This document shows positions 35,217-43,471 of a stretch of 64,000 nucleotides of DNA, piece after piece (positions within the stretch are counted from its first letter, which is position 1; every line of letters starts with the position of its first letter). The stretch covers positions 558,001 through 622,000 of the forward strand of contig NZ_VTRT01000003.1 of NCBI RefSeq assembly GCF_008274585.1, written 5' to 3'. The stretch is from Pedobacter sp. BS3. Lineage in GTDB: Bacteria > Bacteroidota > Bacteroidia > Sphingobacteriales > Sphingobacteriaceae. Under the pieces are notes generated by a model. That model was given only the letters and a program-made list of their open reading frames with translations. It did no database searches and was not told the DNA's origin. A program made the translations under genes and the position numbers.

Positions 35217-35217
35217 A

Positions 35218-35622
35218 TTATTTTATTGAAACATAGGTAACCAGGTAATACAGCGCCCAGCCTACAAAACCTATCATCAAAATCCATACCCATGACGGGA
35301 TACTGTGCGGCGTCTCGCTGCCGGTTATCAGGAATTTTTTCTGATCGCCTTTACCATACGCATTGATCATAATAGGTAGCACACCGTCAACCACGGCATT
35401 CTCCGAAATACCTTCTATAGCTATTGCCGGGCCGTTTCTCACCTCAAACGGAATCAGGCGTATACCTTCTTTTCCTGTAGGATCTTTGCTTACTATTTTA
35501 AGCGTATGCTGTCCGTCAACCAGCTTTCGGGTATCAAGCTCAAAATTTACCGGCGAAACAAACTCTGCGATAGGCTTTTCTTTATCGTCTATAAAAATAA
35601 ATATCCTGCTTTTATCTTCCAT
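35218..35622 (-). CDS. Ig-like, C-terminally anchored protein of the cbb3 operon
   Basis: 134 residues. The body is a beta-rich Ig-like domain (FELDTRKLVDGQHTLKIVSKDPTGKEGIRLIPFEVRNGP) with no heme motif, and the C-terminus has one membrane helix (WVWILMIGFVGWALYYLVTYV). It lies between the CxxC membrane protein and the globin gene. It may take a FixH/CcoH-like assembly role by position, but sequence support is weak. Confidence 0.65.
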   Translation of the reverse strand: MEDKSRIFIFIDDKEKPIAEFVSPVNFELDTRKLVDGQHTLKIVSKDPTGKEGIRLIPFEVRNGPAIAIEGISENAVVDGVLPIMINAYGKGDQKKFLITGSETPHSIPSWVWILMIGFVGWALYYLVTYVSIK

Positions 35623-35623
35623 G

Positions 35624-35896
35624 TTATTCCTGCTCTAAAACAAACCGTTTAATATGATTTTCTGATCTTTCGCCGGGACGGATAAGCCACTTTACCGAAA
35701 AAAACAAGGTAAACAGCACAATACCAACGGCAATATACACAATGACATAATCCCAGTTGCTTTGCGGGCCGGTACCGTGGGTAATGCCTCTTAAAATCCT
35801 GGGCTGCTGTTTCTCACATGCCGGACACGCCCATGCGGCCACGCTAAGCAGCAATGCCGGAAACAATAACATCATGCGCTTCATATATTTTTTCAT
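35624..35896 (-). CDS. Small exported membrane protein with CPAC motif
   Basis: 90 residues with a signal-like N-terminus (MKKYMKRMMLLFPALLLSVAAWACPAC), a Cys pair (CPAC) right after it and one membrane helix (VIVYIAVGIVLFTLFFSVKWLI). It overlaps ccoO by 4 bp (ATGA). The CxxC suggests a redox or metal-binding role in oxidase assembly; this is inferred. Confidence 0.65.
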   Translation of the reverse strand: MKKYMKRMMLLFPALLLSVAAWACPACEKQQPRILRGITHGTGPQSNWDYVIVYIAVGIVLFTLFFSVKWLIRPGERSENHIKRFVLEQE

Positions 35897-36909
35897 TTTT
35901 GAGCCGATTTTACTTTCACCGTTTCTATTAATTTTTTGATCTCATCAACCGTTACTTTGCGGGCATTATTTCCCCAGCTTGTTTTCTCATGGTTCATAAT
36001 AGCCGCAATCTCTTCGGGTTTGAGGTTATTGGTTGTGCCAATGGCCGGCATCGGGCCAAAGCCTTCCTGTATACGTCCGCTGTAACCGTTCATAATGATA
36101 TCTACCATCAGCTCCGGGTTATCGTCTAAAACTATTTTACTTCCTTTTAACGGCGGGAAAGCTCCTTTCAACCCTTCGCCATTAGCCTGGTGACAGCTCT
36201 GGCAATTAGCCGTATACAGTGATGCACCGTCTAATTGCTCTTCCTCTCCCGCTGCCCCGGGCTGCGCTTTGGGCGCCCGCTTATATAAAAATTCCGGAAC
36301 CGGGCTGCCGTCAGGTAATTTGGTTTGTTTGAGCGATTGCAGGTACGCCACCAGTTGCAATGCTTCTTTTTTAGCTACCACTTTACCTGCCGAGCCATCC
36401 AGATATTCTTCTGGTATATTAACCACAACATCGCCTTCGGCAGGATGCTTTTTAACCTCGAACATCCAGGGATAAGCCGGCATAACTGATTCTTTTACCA
36501 CGATACGCGGATTATACAAATGCACCAGGTTCCAGTCTAAACTGGGCTGGCGGTTACCGATATTGGTCAGATCGGGGCCGGTACGTTCTGTACCCATCAA
36601 CGTTGCGGTATTACGCCAGAAATCGGTACGGTGGATGCCTGCATAATCGGCAGCTATGCTGGGCCGCTCGCCCCAGGTTTTGTCCATATCCACATTACGC
36701 ACCTGCTGGGTATGACAGGCCACGCAGCCGTTGGCCACAAATACGGCTTTGCCGGCAATGGCATCTTCGCTCAGAGGCTCGGCATTTGGCAAAGGTTCAT
36801 AGTTACGCTGGTTGTTCAATGCCGGAAATATGGCTACCAGCATAGTCAGCACAACGAAAAACAGGAATGCCGTCCAGAAAAGTTTTTTATGATTATCAAA
36901 AAAATCCAT
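35893..36909 (-). CDS. ccoO: cbb3 cytochrome oxidase subunit II fused to a second c-type cytochrome domain
   Basis: 338 residues. One N-terminal membrane helix (LFWTAFLFFVVLTMLVAIF). The CcoO-type domain has the heme motif CVACH (FVANGCVACHTQQVRNVDMDKTWGERP). Residues 230-320 are another cytochrome c domain with CQSCH and Met in GPMPAIG. No separate ccoP gene is present, so this fusion probably carries both functions. It lies 51 bp after ccoN. Confidence 0.93.
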   Translation of the reverse strand: MDFFDNHKKLFWTAFLFFVVLTMLVAIFPALNNQRNYEPLPNAEPLSEDAIAGKAVFVANGCVACHTQQVRNVDMDKTWGERPSIAADYAGIHRTDFWRNTATLMGTERTGPDLTNIGNRQPSLDWNLVHLYNPRIVVKESVMPAYPWMFEVKKHPAEGDVVVNIPEEYLDGSAGKVVAKKEALQLVAYLQSLKQTKLPDGSPVPEFLYKRAPKAQPGAAGEEEQLDGASLYTANCQSCHQANGEGLKGAFPPLKGSKIVLDDNPELMVDIIMNGYSGRIQEGFGPMPAIGTTNNLKPEEIAAIMNHEKTSWGNNARKVTVDEIKKLIETVKVKSAQK

Positions 36910-36918
36910 ATTAATAAG

Positions 36919-36946
36919 TCAAAAATCAAAATTCAAAATTCAAAAG
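36919..36946. repeat. TCAAAAT heptad tract between ccoN and ccoO
   Basis: Four heptamers TCAAAAA, TCAAAAT, TCAAAAT, TCAAAAG in the 51-bp ccoN-ccoO spacer. Confidence 0.7.
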
Positions 36947-36960
36947 CTGAGTCTCAGCAC

Positions 36961-39141
36961 TTAACCGGCTAATTCCTTTTCTTCGTTTAACGCAATATCC
37001 TGGCTTAACAGTTCAAATGCCTTTGTCTTTACATCGATGGTATTGTTGCGGGCAATCATCCTGTAAAAGTTATAGGCAAAAAACAAATGCGAGAGCCACA
37101 TCAGGCTTCCGCCGATGGCACGCCACAGCCAGAACGGAGCCATAAACACCACACCTTCAATAAATGGCTTCCCTTCCAGCCACATCAGTCCTTTCATGGT
37201 GCTGCCATACATTAACGGGATGGTATAAAACAACAAGCCGATCAATGCCAGCCAGAAGTGGGCTCCCACGGTTATCTGAGGCGGCTCTTTTCCCGTTAAA
37301 CGGGGAATTACGGCGTACATGCCCGCCCACAGGAAGAAGCAGATGATACCATACATGGTGAGGTGCGAGTGCGCCACCGTAAAATCGGTAAAATGCCAGA
37401 TGAGGTTAGTGGAGCGAAATGCTTCGGCCGTACCCTGCATAGAGCCGGTAAAGTAAAACACAATTCCCACCAGGAAAAACGGCAAGGTGTAGCTGCCAGC
37501 TATTTTGTGCCAGGCGCCCTTAAAGGTCATTAAAAAGTTGGTTGTTCCGGCAATTACCGGGATGGCCATTCCGGCGCTTCCCACAATAGCCACCGTTTGT
37601 AATGCCCACGGAATGGAGCTGAACACAAAGTGGTGTGTACCGATCAAGGTGTAAAACAGAATCTGTGTCCAGAAAGCCAGTATACCCAGGCTGTACGAAT
37701 AAATGGGTTTATTAAGCTGCTGTGGCAGGTAATAATACACAATACCAAGCGTGAACAGCATAAACCACATGCCCACGCCCTGGTGCATATAATAGCCCTG
37801 TATAATGGTTTCGCCCAGGCCATCCTGCCAAAGCGGAACGTAAGCCACAACGGCAATAACCAATGCAAACATTACCGCGGCTACAATGTACCAGTTTGAT
37901 ATGTATATTTCTTTGGTGGTACGGCGGGCAATGGTTTTCAGGTAATTGATCAGCGTAAGCACCAACCCGATGCCGAAAAGCAGCATAATGGGCCATATAT
38001 ATTCGCGATATTCGCCGCCGCCATTATTCAGGCCGGCCATTAAGCTGATCGAGCCTATTATTACCGCGGCATTAATTAAATAAAGTGCGTACCAGGCGGC
38101 TTTTAAGCTGTACAGGGGCGTATTGCTTACCCGCGGAACGACATAATAGCCTAAGCCTAACATCCCTAACGATGCCCATCCCCAGAATACCGAGTTGGTA
38201 TGTACCGGCCGTAAGCGGCCAAAGCTCAGCCAGCTGAAATGGTCGGCATCAGGAGCTACAAACTTAATACCCAGGTATTCGCCTAAGGTTGTTCCGAATA
38301 ACAGCCAGAAGGTAGCACAGCCGATGTACCACAATACCAACTTTGATAGCTGCGGGTCGATATTCGGGCGCTTCTGCGCTTTCTTTTTAACAGCTACAAT
38401 AGGCAAAACGGCTTTATGATCTATATTGTTCAGCAAGCCAATTTCATCCTCGGCCGGAAGATTCCCTGATAATTCGGTGTGGCTCAACTGGAAATCCAGC
38501 GCAGCCTTGCGTTTTTGCAATTCCGGCGTAATGGCTTCTGCCGGTAAGGTTTTAAGGTAGGCCGCCAGCCGTTCGGCTTCGGCCAGATTTTGCTTATTCT
38601 GGTATTGCTTCAGGCTATTTATAATTTTAACAACCAGCAGCAGTATACCAACCACAATGGGTGTAAGAATTAAAACAACAGTAATGATAATCCCCCCTTC
38701 GCTGCTTAAAGAAGCCGATGCCGCATTGCTGGGCTGTGCCAACAAAGCGGTGCTGTTGCCGCATAAAAACAAGCCGGTTAGCAGGCTTAGCAGCTTCGCT
38801 TTGGTGTGCCTGCCTTTTCCCGGAGCAGCTTTCTGCCTGCTTACATTTATCAGCGTTTCAATCTGGCCGCTATCCAGGTTGGTGAGATAAGCGTCGAGCA
38901 TGGTTTGTTTTGAGGCTTCCTTAATGTCGTTTTCGCGGGATGCAATGGCTTTGGTTTTTACCAGCAACCAGCTGACTGCTACAGCAATTACTACCAGGAG
39001 CAAAATGCCTATACTGATCAAGAAAGCATCACCATAGGCAAAATTACCTGCTCCCGCAGAAGCTGCCTGAGCTTTTGCCGGAGCCATCATCCCTCCTAAA
39101 AGGAGCATGCAGATTGCGAATTGTGAAAGTTTAATATACAT
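36961..39141 (-). CDS. ccoN: cbb3 cytochrome oxidase catalytic subunit I with long N-terminal extension
   Basis: 726 residues, about 250 longer than classical CcoN. The catalytic core starts near residue 265 (LVLWYIGCATFWLLFGTTLGEYLG). Likely heme or copper ligands are in RLRPVHTNSVFWGWA, MHQGVGMWFMLF, GTHHFVFSSIP and VAHSHLTMYGIICF. The extension holds two hydrophobic modules, each of a signal-like segment plus a helix (AYGDAFLISIGILLLVVIAVAVS and GGIIITVVLILTPIVVGILLLVV) and soluble linkers. A half-site of the Rrf2 palindrome lies just upstream of its start. Confidence 0.93.
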   Translation of the reverse strand: MYIKLSQFAICMLLLGGMMAPAKAQAASAGAGNFAYGDAFLISIGILLLVVIAVAVSWLLVKTKAIASRENDIKEASKQTMLDAYLTNLDSGQIETLINVSRQKAAPGKGRHTKAKLLSLLTGLFLCGNSTALLAQPSNAASASLSSEGGIIITVVLILTPIVVGILLLVVKIINSLKQYQNKQNLAEAERLAAYLKTLPAEAITPELQKRKAALDFQLSHTELSGNLPAEDEIGLLNNIDHKAVLPIVAVKKKAQKRPNIDPQLSKLVLWYIGCATFWLLFGTTLGEYLGIKFVAPDADHFSWLSFGRLRPVHTNSVFWGWASLGMLGLGYYVVPRVSNTPLYSLKAAWYALYLINAAVIIGSISLMAGLNNGGGEYREYIWPIMLLFGIGLVLTLINYLKTIARRTTKEIYISNWYIVAAVMFALVIAVVAYVPLWQDGLGETIIQGYYMHQGVGMWFMLFTLGIVYYYLPQQLNKPIYSYSLGILAFWTQILFYTLIGTHHFVFSSIPWALQTVAIVGSAGMAIPVIAGTTNFLMTFKGAWHKIAGSYTLPFFLVGIVFYFTGSMQGTAEAFRSTNLIWHFTDFTVAHSHLTMYGIICFFLWAGMYAVIPRLTGKEPPQITVGAHFWLALIGLLFYTIPLMYGSTMKGLMWLEGKPFIEGVVFMAPFWLWRAIGGSLMWLSHLFFAYNFYRMIARNNTIDVKTKAFELLSQDIALNEEKELAG

Positions 39142-39164
39142 ATTATAATATAATAAGACCTTTT

Positions 39165-39175
39165 TATCTTTTATT
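39165..39175. promoter_or_regulatory. Half-site of the Rrf2-type palindrome before ccoN
   Basis: TATCTTTTATT here is identical to one arm of the perfect palindrome at 39662-39687. The other arm is only partly conserved. It lies 24 bp upstream of the ccoN ATG. Confidence 0.45.
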
Positions 39176-39189
39176 AAGTTAAAAAAATG

Positions 39190-39624
39190 CTAATTTCTTC
39201 TCAGGTAGCTGATTCCGGCATTAAGCTCATCATTAAAGTTTTCTACAGTTACCGAGCCCAGCATAATTTGCAGCTGCTCCCTGATGGTTTTGAACTTGCT
39301 GTGCAACGGGCAGGGTTTGATCTCAGAGCATTGCTTTAACCCCAGGGCGCACCCGGTAAATATGCCATCGCCGTCAATGGCTTCTACCACGTCTGCCAGC
39401 GTATGTTTTTTAGATACCTCATCCAGGTAAAAACCCCCGTTCGGCCCTTTCAGTGATTGCACCAATCCTCTCTTGCCTAAATCCTGGAGTATTTTCGCAA
39501 TAAAATGCTCGGGCGAGTCAATACCTTTGGCAATTTCCTTTATCCCCACCCTGCTTCCATCTGCTGATTTATGAGCAATGAATATTACCGCCCGGATTGC
39601 GTATTTACACGTTTTTGAGAACAT
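39190..39624 (-). CDS. Rrf2 family regulator (NsrR-like)
   Basis: 144 residues. The winged helix includes MFSKTCKYAIRAVIFIA, GIKEIAKGIDSPEHFIAKILQDLGKRGLVQSLKGPNGGFYL. The cluster-binding cysteines are in GCALGLKQCSEIKPCPLHS (C-x6-C-x5-C), close to the NsrR/IscR pattern and suited to an NO- or redox-sensitive Fe-S cluster. It lies directly upstream of ccoN in the same direction. Its own promoter contains a perfect palindrome whose arm recurs before ccoN, suggesting auto- and operon control. Confidence 0.92.
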   Translation of the reverse strand: MFSKTCKYAIRAVIFIAHKSADGSRVGIKEIAKGIDSPEHFIAKILQDLGKRGLVQSLKGPNGGFYLDEVSKKHTLADVVEAIDGDGIFTGCALGLKQCSEIKPCPLHSKFKTIREQLQIMLGSVTVENFNDELNAGISYLRRN

Positions 39625-39641
39625 CGTATCGCTTTACGCGG

Positions 39642-39649
39642 CAAATATA
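39642..39649 (-). promoter_or_regulatory. -7 element of the Rrf2 gene promoter
   Basis: The minus strand reads TATATTTG here, matching TAnnTTTG, about 18 bp upstream of the ATG. The place expected for a -33 element is occupied by the palindrome at 39662-39687. Confidence 0.5.
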
Positions 39650-39661
39650 CAGGTTATTTTT

Positions 39662-39687
39662 AATAAAAGATATTTTTATCTTTTATT
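39662..39687. promoter_or_regulatory. Perfect palindromic operator candidate for the Rrf2 regulator
   Basis: Arms AATAAAAGATA and TATCTTTTATT are fully complementary, with a 4-nt T spacer. It covers the -33 region of the Rrf2 gene promoter, 38 bp upstream of its start. Confidence 0.6.
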
Positions 39688-39881
39688 TTTAAATTACATT
39701 AAAAGCACGCTATAAACGTTACATTTAATAGATCACTAACAAGCTGAACAATTCTGTTTTTTGAAAAGCACTTGCAATAGCATTTGGGTACTGATAGTCC
39801 CGCCATCCGCTATAGCCCTCATTGCATTCGGGGCTGCCGCTCCTGTCCGGGTTTAGCTTGGTCAGGACAGTGCTACTCTGA

Positions 39882-39949
39882 AACTTTGATACCTTTTAGA
39901 AGGCTGTCAAAGTTACCGCAGACAGCGTTTGGAACGCTGTCTGCGGTAA
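39882..39949. repeat. Composite repeat: 33-bp inverted repeat plus 17-bp perfect hairpin
   Basis: 39882-39914 starts AACTTTGA and ends TCAAAGTT, as an inverted repeat. 39913-39929 (TTACCGCAGACAGCGTT) and 39933-39949 pair perfectly with a 3-nt loop. A degraded second copy of the composite is at 40010-40070, reaching the M61 stop codon. Confidence 0.8.
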
Positions 39950-39953
39950 AATC

Positions 39954-40007
39954 GTAAAAGCCTGGAGGCTTTTGAGTAACAGCACTAAGCAGAGCTTAGC
40001 GCTATCG
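39954..40007. repeat. 58-bp double-hairpin element, copy 3 (diverged)
   Basis: Same two-hairpin order as copies 1 and 2 (AAAAGCC...GGCTTTT, then AGCACTAAGC...GCTTAGCGCTATCG) with a few substitutions and a shorter second loop. It lies between the two composite repeats. Confidence 0.8.
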
Positions 40008-40066
40008 AGAACTTTGATACCTTTTAGAAAGTTGTCAAAGTTAGTGCAGACAGCCATTTACGTTGT

Positions 40067-41857
40067 CTACTCTCCTATCCATTTCTTCCTTACAGCAGCC
40101 TGCTGCGATGTAATTTGTTCCATAGGAACAATGCGGTATTGTACCGTTGGGTTCTCCTTCAATTCGGCAACAATGGTTTGTACCCGGTTGTCGCGGGAAA
40201 TTAATATAGATATGGTATCGTCAACTTTTTTAGCAGAGATCATTTTATCAAGATCTTTGTCAGTGTTTACACGTTCACCGTCTATGGCAATAAGCTCATC
40301 GTTAACGTTAATACCGTTAGCCCAGGCGCCTGAATTTCGCACTATACCGGTAACCATAAGTTTACCATCTTTTACCGATGTGGATACACCCAGGTACGGC
40401 GTGCCGGAATCGGCATTGTTAACGAGCTTGTATCCGGCATAAGCCAGGTATTGGTTATATTTGATGGCTTCGGTTCCGTTGATATAGGCGGCATAAAATG
40501 CATCGAGATTTTTACCGGCAGCAATTTCCAGCAGATTTTTAAAGGCAGCATCGGTAAACCCTTTATTTTTCTTCTTGTAAAACTCGTTATAAGCAGCCTT
40601 CATCACATCGTCAAGGCTTCTTTTACCGTTACTGGCGTGAATAATTTCCAGGTCTAACAACATCCCGATAAGGGCTCCTTTAGTATAATACGAAATGCTG
40701 TTGTTACGCGAATTTTCGTTCGGGCGGTATTGCTTTATCCAGGCGTCAAAGCTCGATTCACTCACCGACTGGTATTTGTTCCCCGGTTGGTTCTCATACG
40801 TATTAATGTCCTTGACCAAAGCATTCAGGTAATTGCCGGGAGATTGCATGCCGCTTCTGGCTACAAACAATTTATCGTAATAAGCCGTAAAACCTTCGGA
40901 AATCCACAGGTTGGTAGTATAGTTCTCATGGTCATAATCAAACGGGCCCAAAGCCTCCGGGCGCAGGCGCTTTACGTTCCATAAATGAAAATATTCGTGC
41001 GCCACCAGCCGGAGAAAATTGATATAGCCGGATGGGTTGGCATACTCGTTACGCGAAGCGCCTAAAACCGTAGAATTCAGGTGCTCCAGTCCGCCGCCAC
41101 CATCTGCATAATTATGCACAATAAATACATAACGCTTATTGGGATTCTCGCCAAAAACACGGGTTTCTTCTTCCACTATTTTCGCCATATCCACCTTAAG
41201 ACGCTCTTTATCATAGTTTCCGCCGCCGTACATGGCAACTTCGTGCTTCACCCCTGCTGCATTAAATTCAAATATATCCTGGTTACCAACCTCAATCGGC
41301 GAGTCGTACAATATATCAAAATCGGGTGTGTAGTAGGTATTTGACGAACCTTTTACAGCTTCCAGGCCGGTGGAAATTTTTGTCCAGTTCCGGGCCGGAG
41401 AAACAGTTATGATTGCAGGCTGGTTTATCTGACCGTCTACGTACATAAATATCCCGGTAGGTGATATAAAAGCATGACTATTGTCAACAAAACTGGTACG
41501 AACCGATATTTCAAAACAATAGACACGGTAATTCAGCCATACCTCCTGCCCGGCAGTATGTACACGCCAGGTATTTTTATTGATTTTATTGTAGGATACC
41601 GGCCGGTTATTTTTATCATACGCCTTTACCTGCTCTACATTTTTGGCAAATTCGCGAACCAGGTAGGAACCCGGCGCCCATACCGGCATTTTTATATCCA
41701 GGTAATCGGCAGCAATGCCCGAAATGTGCATTTTAACATCCGTATAATGGGCTTGTGGTTCTGAAAAGGAAACTTCAAAAGCAATTTTGGTTTGTGCAGC
41801 AGAAAATTGTATCATAAACAAAAGAAATAACAGGAGCTTACAGTGTTTTTTCGACAT
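40067..41857 (-). CDS. M61 family peptidase with PDZ domain
   Basis: 596 residues with signal peptide (MSKKHCKLLLFLLFMIQFSAAQ). The N-terminal beta domain is of peptidase M61 type, the zinc site HEYFH is in LVAHEYFHLWNVKRLRP with the downstream Glu in WISEGFTAYYDKL, and residues 480-580 form a PDZ domain (GTPYLGVSTS...VNDELIAIDGERV). These are secreted glycyl-aminopeptidase-like metalloproteases. It is monocistronic. Confidence 0.92.
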   Translation of the reverse strand: MSKKHCKLLLFLLFMIQFSAAQTKIAFEVSFSEPQAHYTDVKMHISGIAADYLDIKMPVWAPGSYLVREFAKNVEQVKAYDKNNRPVSYNKINKNTWRVHTAGQEVWLNYRVYCFEISVRTSFVDNSHAFISPTGIFMYVDGQINQPAIITVSPARNWTKISTGLEAVKGSSNTYYTPDFDILYDSPIEVGNQDIFEFNAAGVKHEVAMYGGGNYDKERLKVDMAKIVEEETRVFGENPNKRYVFIVHNYADGGGGLEHLNSTVLGASRNEYANPSGYINFLRLVAHEYFHLWNVKRLRPEALGPFDYDHENYTTNLWISEGFTAYYDKLFVARSGMQSPGNYLNALVKDINTYENQPGNKYQSVSESSFDAWIKQYRPNENSRNNSISYYTKGALIGMLLDLEIIHASNGKRSLDDVMKAAYNEFYKKKNKGFTDAAFKNLLEIAAGKNLDAFYAAYINGTEAIKYNQYLAYAGYKLVNNADSGTPYLGVSTSVKDGKLMVTGIVRNSGAWANGINVNDELIAIDGERVNTDKDLDKMISAKKVDDTISILISRDNRVQTIVAELKENPTVQYRIVPMEQITSQQAAVRKKWIGE

Positions 41858-42262
41858 AATCCGGTTGTTTGTTGGTGTATTTCAAATCGTCGCCGGCTGG
41901 TGTCTCAACAGCCGTGGCAGTTTGCCGTGAGCGGTGTACCCTACCGTCCGCAAAAGTAATATAATGCAACCATTTGAAATGCACCCGTTGTTTGTGCCGG
42001 CTAAAATTAACGTATTTTTATACAGCTTTTTAACCCGATTATAAAATTTATTGAATACCGGTTTGCTACAATTTAGCCCATAAATGATGCTGTAAAATAG
42101 TTGATACAACGTTTTATTAGAAAAAATTAACCAATAGATTTGACATCAGGATACCATTAGCGAGTATCGTTATATTAAACTAAACTGCATTTCAGAAACT
42201 TTTAGCCTGTAGTAACCGGCCTTAAAATGCCTGAAACCATCAATCAGAAGAGTGAACCTTAT
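41858..42262. other. Divergent intergenic region before the efflux operon
   Basis: 405 bp between the M61 gene and the efflux adaptor. The first part is the inverted-repeat element at 41879-41980. The rest is A+T-rich and presumably contains the efflux promoter. I see no clear TTG-N19-TAnnTTTG match. Confidence 0.5.
41879..41980. repeat. Inverted-repeat-bounded intergenic element, family 2, copy A
   Basis: Ends ATTTCAAAT and ATTTGAAAT are complementary. The interior contains GCCGGCTGG and CCGTCCGCAAAAGTAATAT. It is similar end to end to 52814-52908. Confidence 0.75.
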
Positions 42263-43339
42263 ATGAAGACCAGATATATTATTTATTCCATGCTTGTTAT
42301 CGGCCTGGTAGCTTTAATCGGCTATCGCATACATAAAAATAAAGAAGAAGGCGCAGGCGGTGGTAAAGGTAAAGGTGGCGGAAAACAGGGAAACGCTCCC
42401 GTACGCGTTTATGGTACGGTTGTAAAAACCGGCACATTCGCGAATACCCTGTCATTATCAGGAACGCTGGAAGCCAACGAGGAAATAAAGGTTACCGCTG
42501 AAGTATCGGGCATAGTACGCTCCATTAATTTCCAGGAGGGCAGCACGGTAAGTAAAGGCCAGGTTTTACTGCGTATCGACGATTCTGAACTACGGGCCCA
42601 GCTATCACAAGCTACTACAAAACAAGCACTTGCAGCACAAACCGAACATCGGGCCAAATTGTTACTGCAAAAAGAAGCTATTAGTCAGGAAGAATACGAT
42701 ACAGCGCTTGCCGACCTGAAATCGCAGCAGGCGCAAACTCAGCTAATTCAGGCCCAGATCGCAAAAACCATTATACGGGCTCCGTTCAGCGGCCGTATCG
42801 GGTTACGTACCATTTCTGTTGGCGATTATGTTACACCAGCTACTGTGATAGCTAATCTGGTAAGTATCAACCCACTTAAAGTGCAGTTGGCCGTACCGGA
42901 AAAGTATGCCGACCGGCTAAAAGTAGGCTCAGCCTTATCATTCACTGTAAATGGCTCGACCGAGAAACATACGGCAACCATTTACGCCCTTGAACCGGCT
43001 ATTGATGCCAACACCCGTACGTTAAAACTAAGGGCTAAAGTACCTAATCCTGATGGGAAATTGTTGCCAGGCTCATTTGCCAAGATATCGTTACCGCTGG
43101 CAATAGTTAAAAACGCCATACTTATCCCCAGCGAAGCGGTTATTCCCGTGCTGAATGGTAAGCAGGTATATGTTTCTAAAAACGGAAAAGCCGAACAGGT
43201 GCTGATTGAAACTTCGGAACGTACCGATAAGGACGTTTTGGTAACATCAGGGTTGCATGTTGGTGATACGGTATTAACCAGCGGCATTATGGCACTAAAA
43301 GTTGATATGCCGGTTAAGGTGGAGCTGAAAGGAAGGTAG
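42263..43339 (+). CDS. RND efflux periplasmic adaptor subunit
   Basis: 358 residues from ATG 42263 (MKTRYIIYSMLVIGLVALIGYRI, a membrane anchor); an upstream ATG at 42227 would add a hydrophilic stretch. A Gly/Lys-rich linker (GGGKGKGGGKQ) precedes the lipoyl-like fold (VSGIVRSINFQEGSTVSKGQVLLRIDDSEL), the helical hairpin and the beta barrel (TIIRAPFSGRIGLRTISVGDYVTP). It is the first gene of an adaptor-pump-channel operon. Its stop codon lies at the start of a GAAGGTN repeat. Confidence 0.92.
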   Translation: MKTRYIIYSMLVIGLVALIGYRIHKNKEEGAGGGKGKGGGKQGNAPVRVYGTVVKTGTFANTLSLSGTLEANEEIKVTAEVSGIVRSINFQEGSTVSKGQVLLRIDDSELRAQLSQATTKQALAAQTEHRAKLLLQKEAISQEEYDTALADLKSQQAQTQLIQAQIAKTIIRAPFSGRIGLRTISVGDYVTPATVIANLVSINPLKVQLAVPEKYADRLKVGSALSFTVNGSTEKHTATIYALEPAIDANTRTLKLRAKVPNPDGKLLPGSFAKISLPLAIVKNAILIPSEAVIPVLNGKQVYVSKNGKAEQVLIETSERTDKDVLVTSGLHVGDTVLTSGIMALKVDMPVKVELKGR

Positions 43340-43410
43340 GAAGGTGGAAGGCTGAAGGTGGAAGGCTGAAGGTAGAAGGTAGAAGGTAGAAGGTGGAAGG
43401 TGGAAGGTGA
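43331..43410. repeat. Heptanucleotide tandem repeat GAAGGTN
   Basis: About eleven units of GAAGGTG, GAAGGTA or GAAGGCT. It begins within the last codons of the adaptor gene and runs into the spacer before the RND pump. Confidence 0.88.
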
Positions 43411-43438
43411 GAATAAAAACAAGGCACAGCATAGTCTA

Positions 43439-43471
43439 ACTCCCTCCCTGAGGGAGGGTCGGGGTGGGCTT
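43439..43471. repeat. Dispersed palindromic repeat, copy 2
   Basis: CTCCCTCCCTGAGGGAGGG followed by GGGGTGGGCTT; compare 2658-2690. It is followed by two further hairpins, CTCGTT/AACGAG (about 43483-43499) and CGGCGTT/AACGCCG (43511-43527). Confidence 0.8.

Larger units (their letters stand above)
39625..40066. other. Repeat-dense intergenic region
   Basis: A 442-bp gap with no gene. It holds the Rrf2 promoter with its palindrome (39642-39687), then a nest of repeats from about 39841 to the end of the M61 gene. The nest comprises an imperfect hairpin (39850-39870), two copies of a 33-bp inverted repeat, a 17-bp perfect hairpin and the third 58-bp double-hairpin element. Confidence 0.75.
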
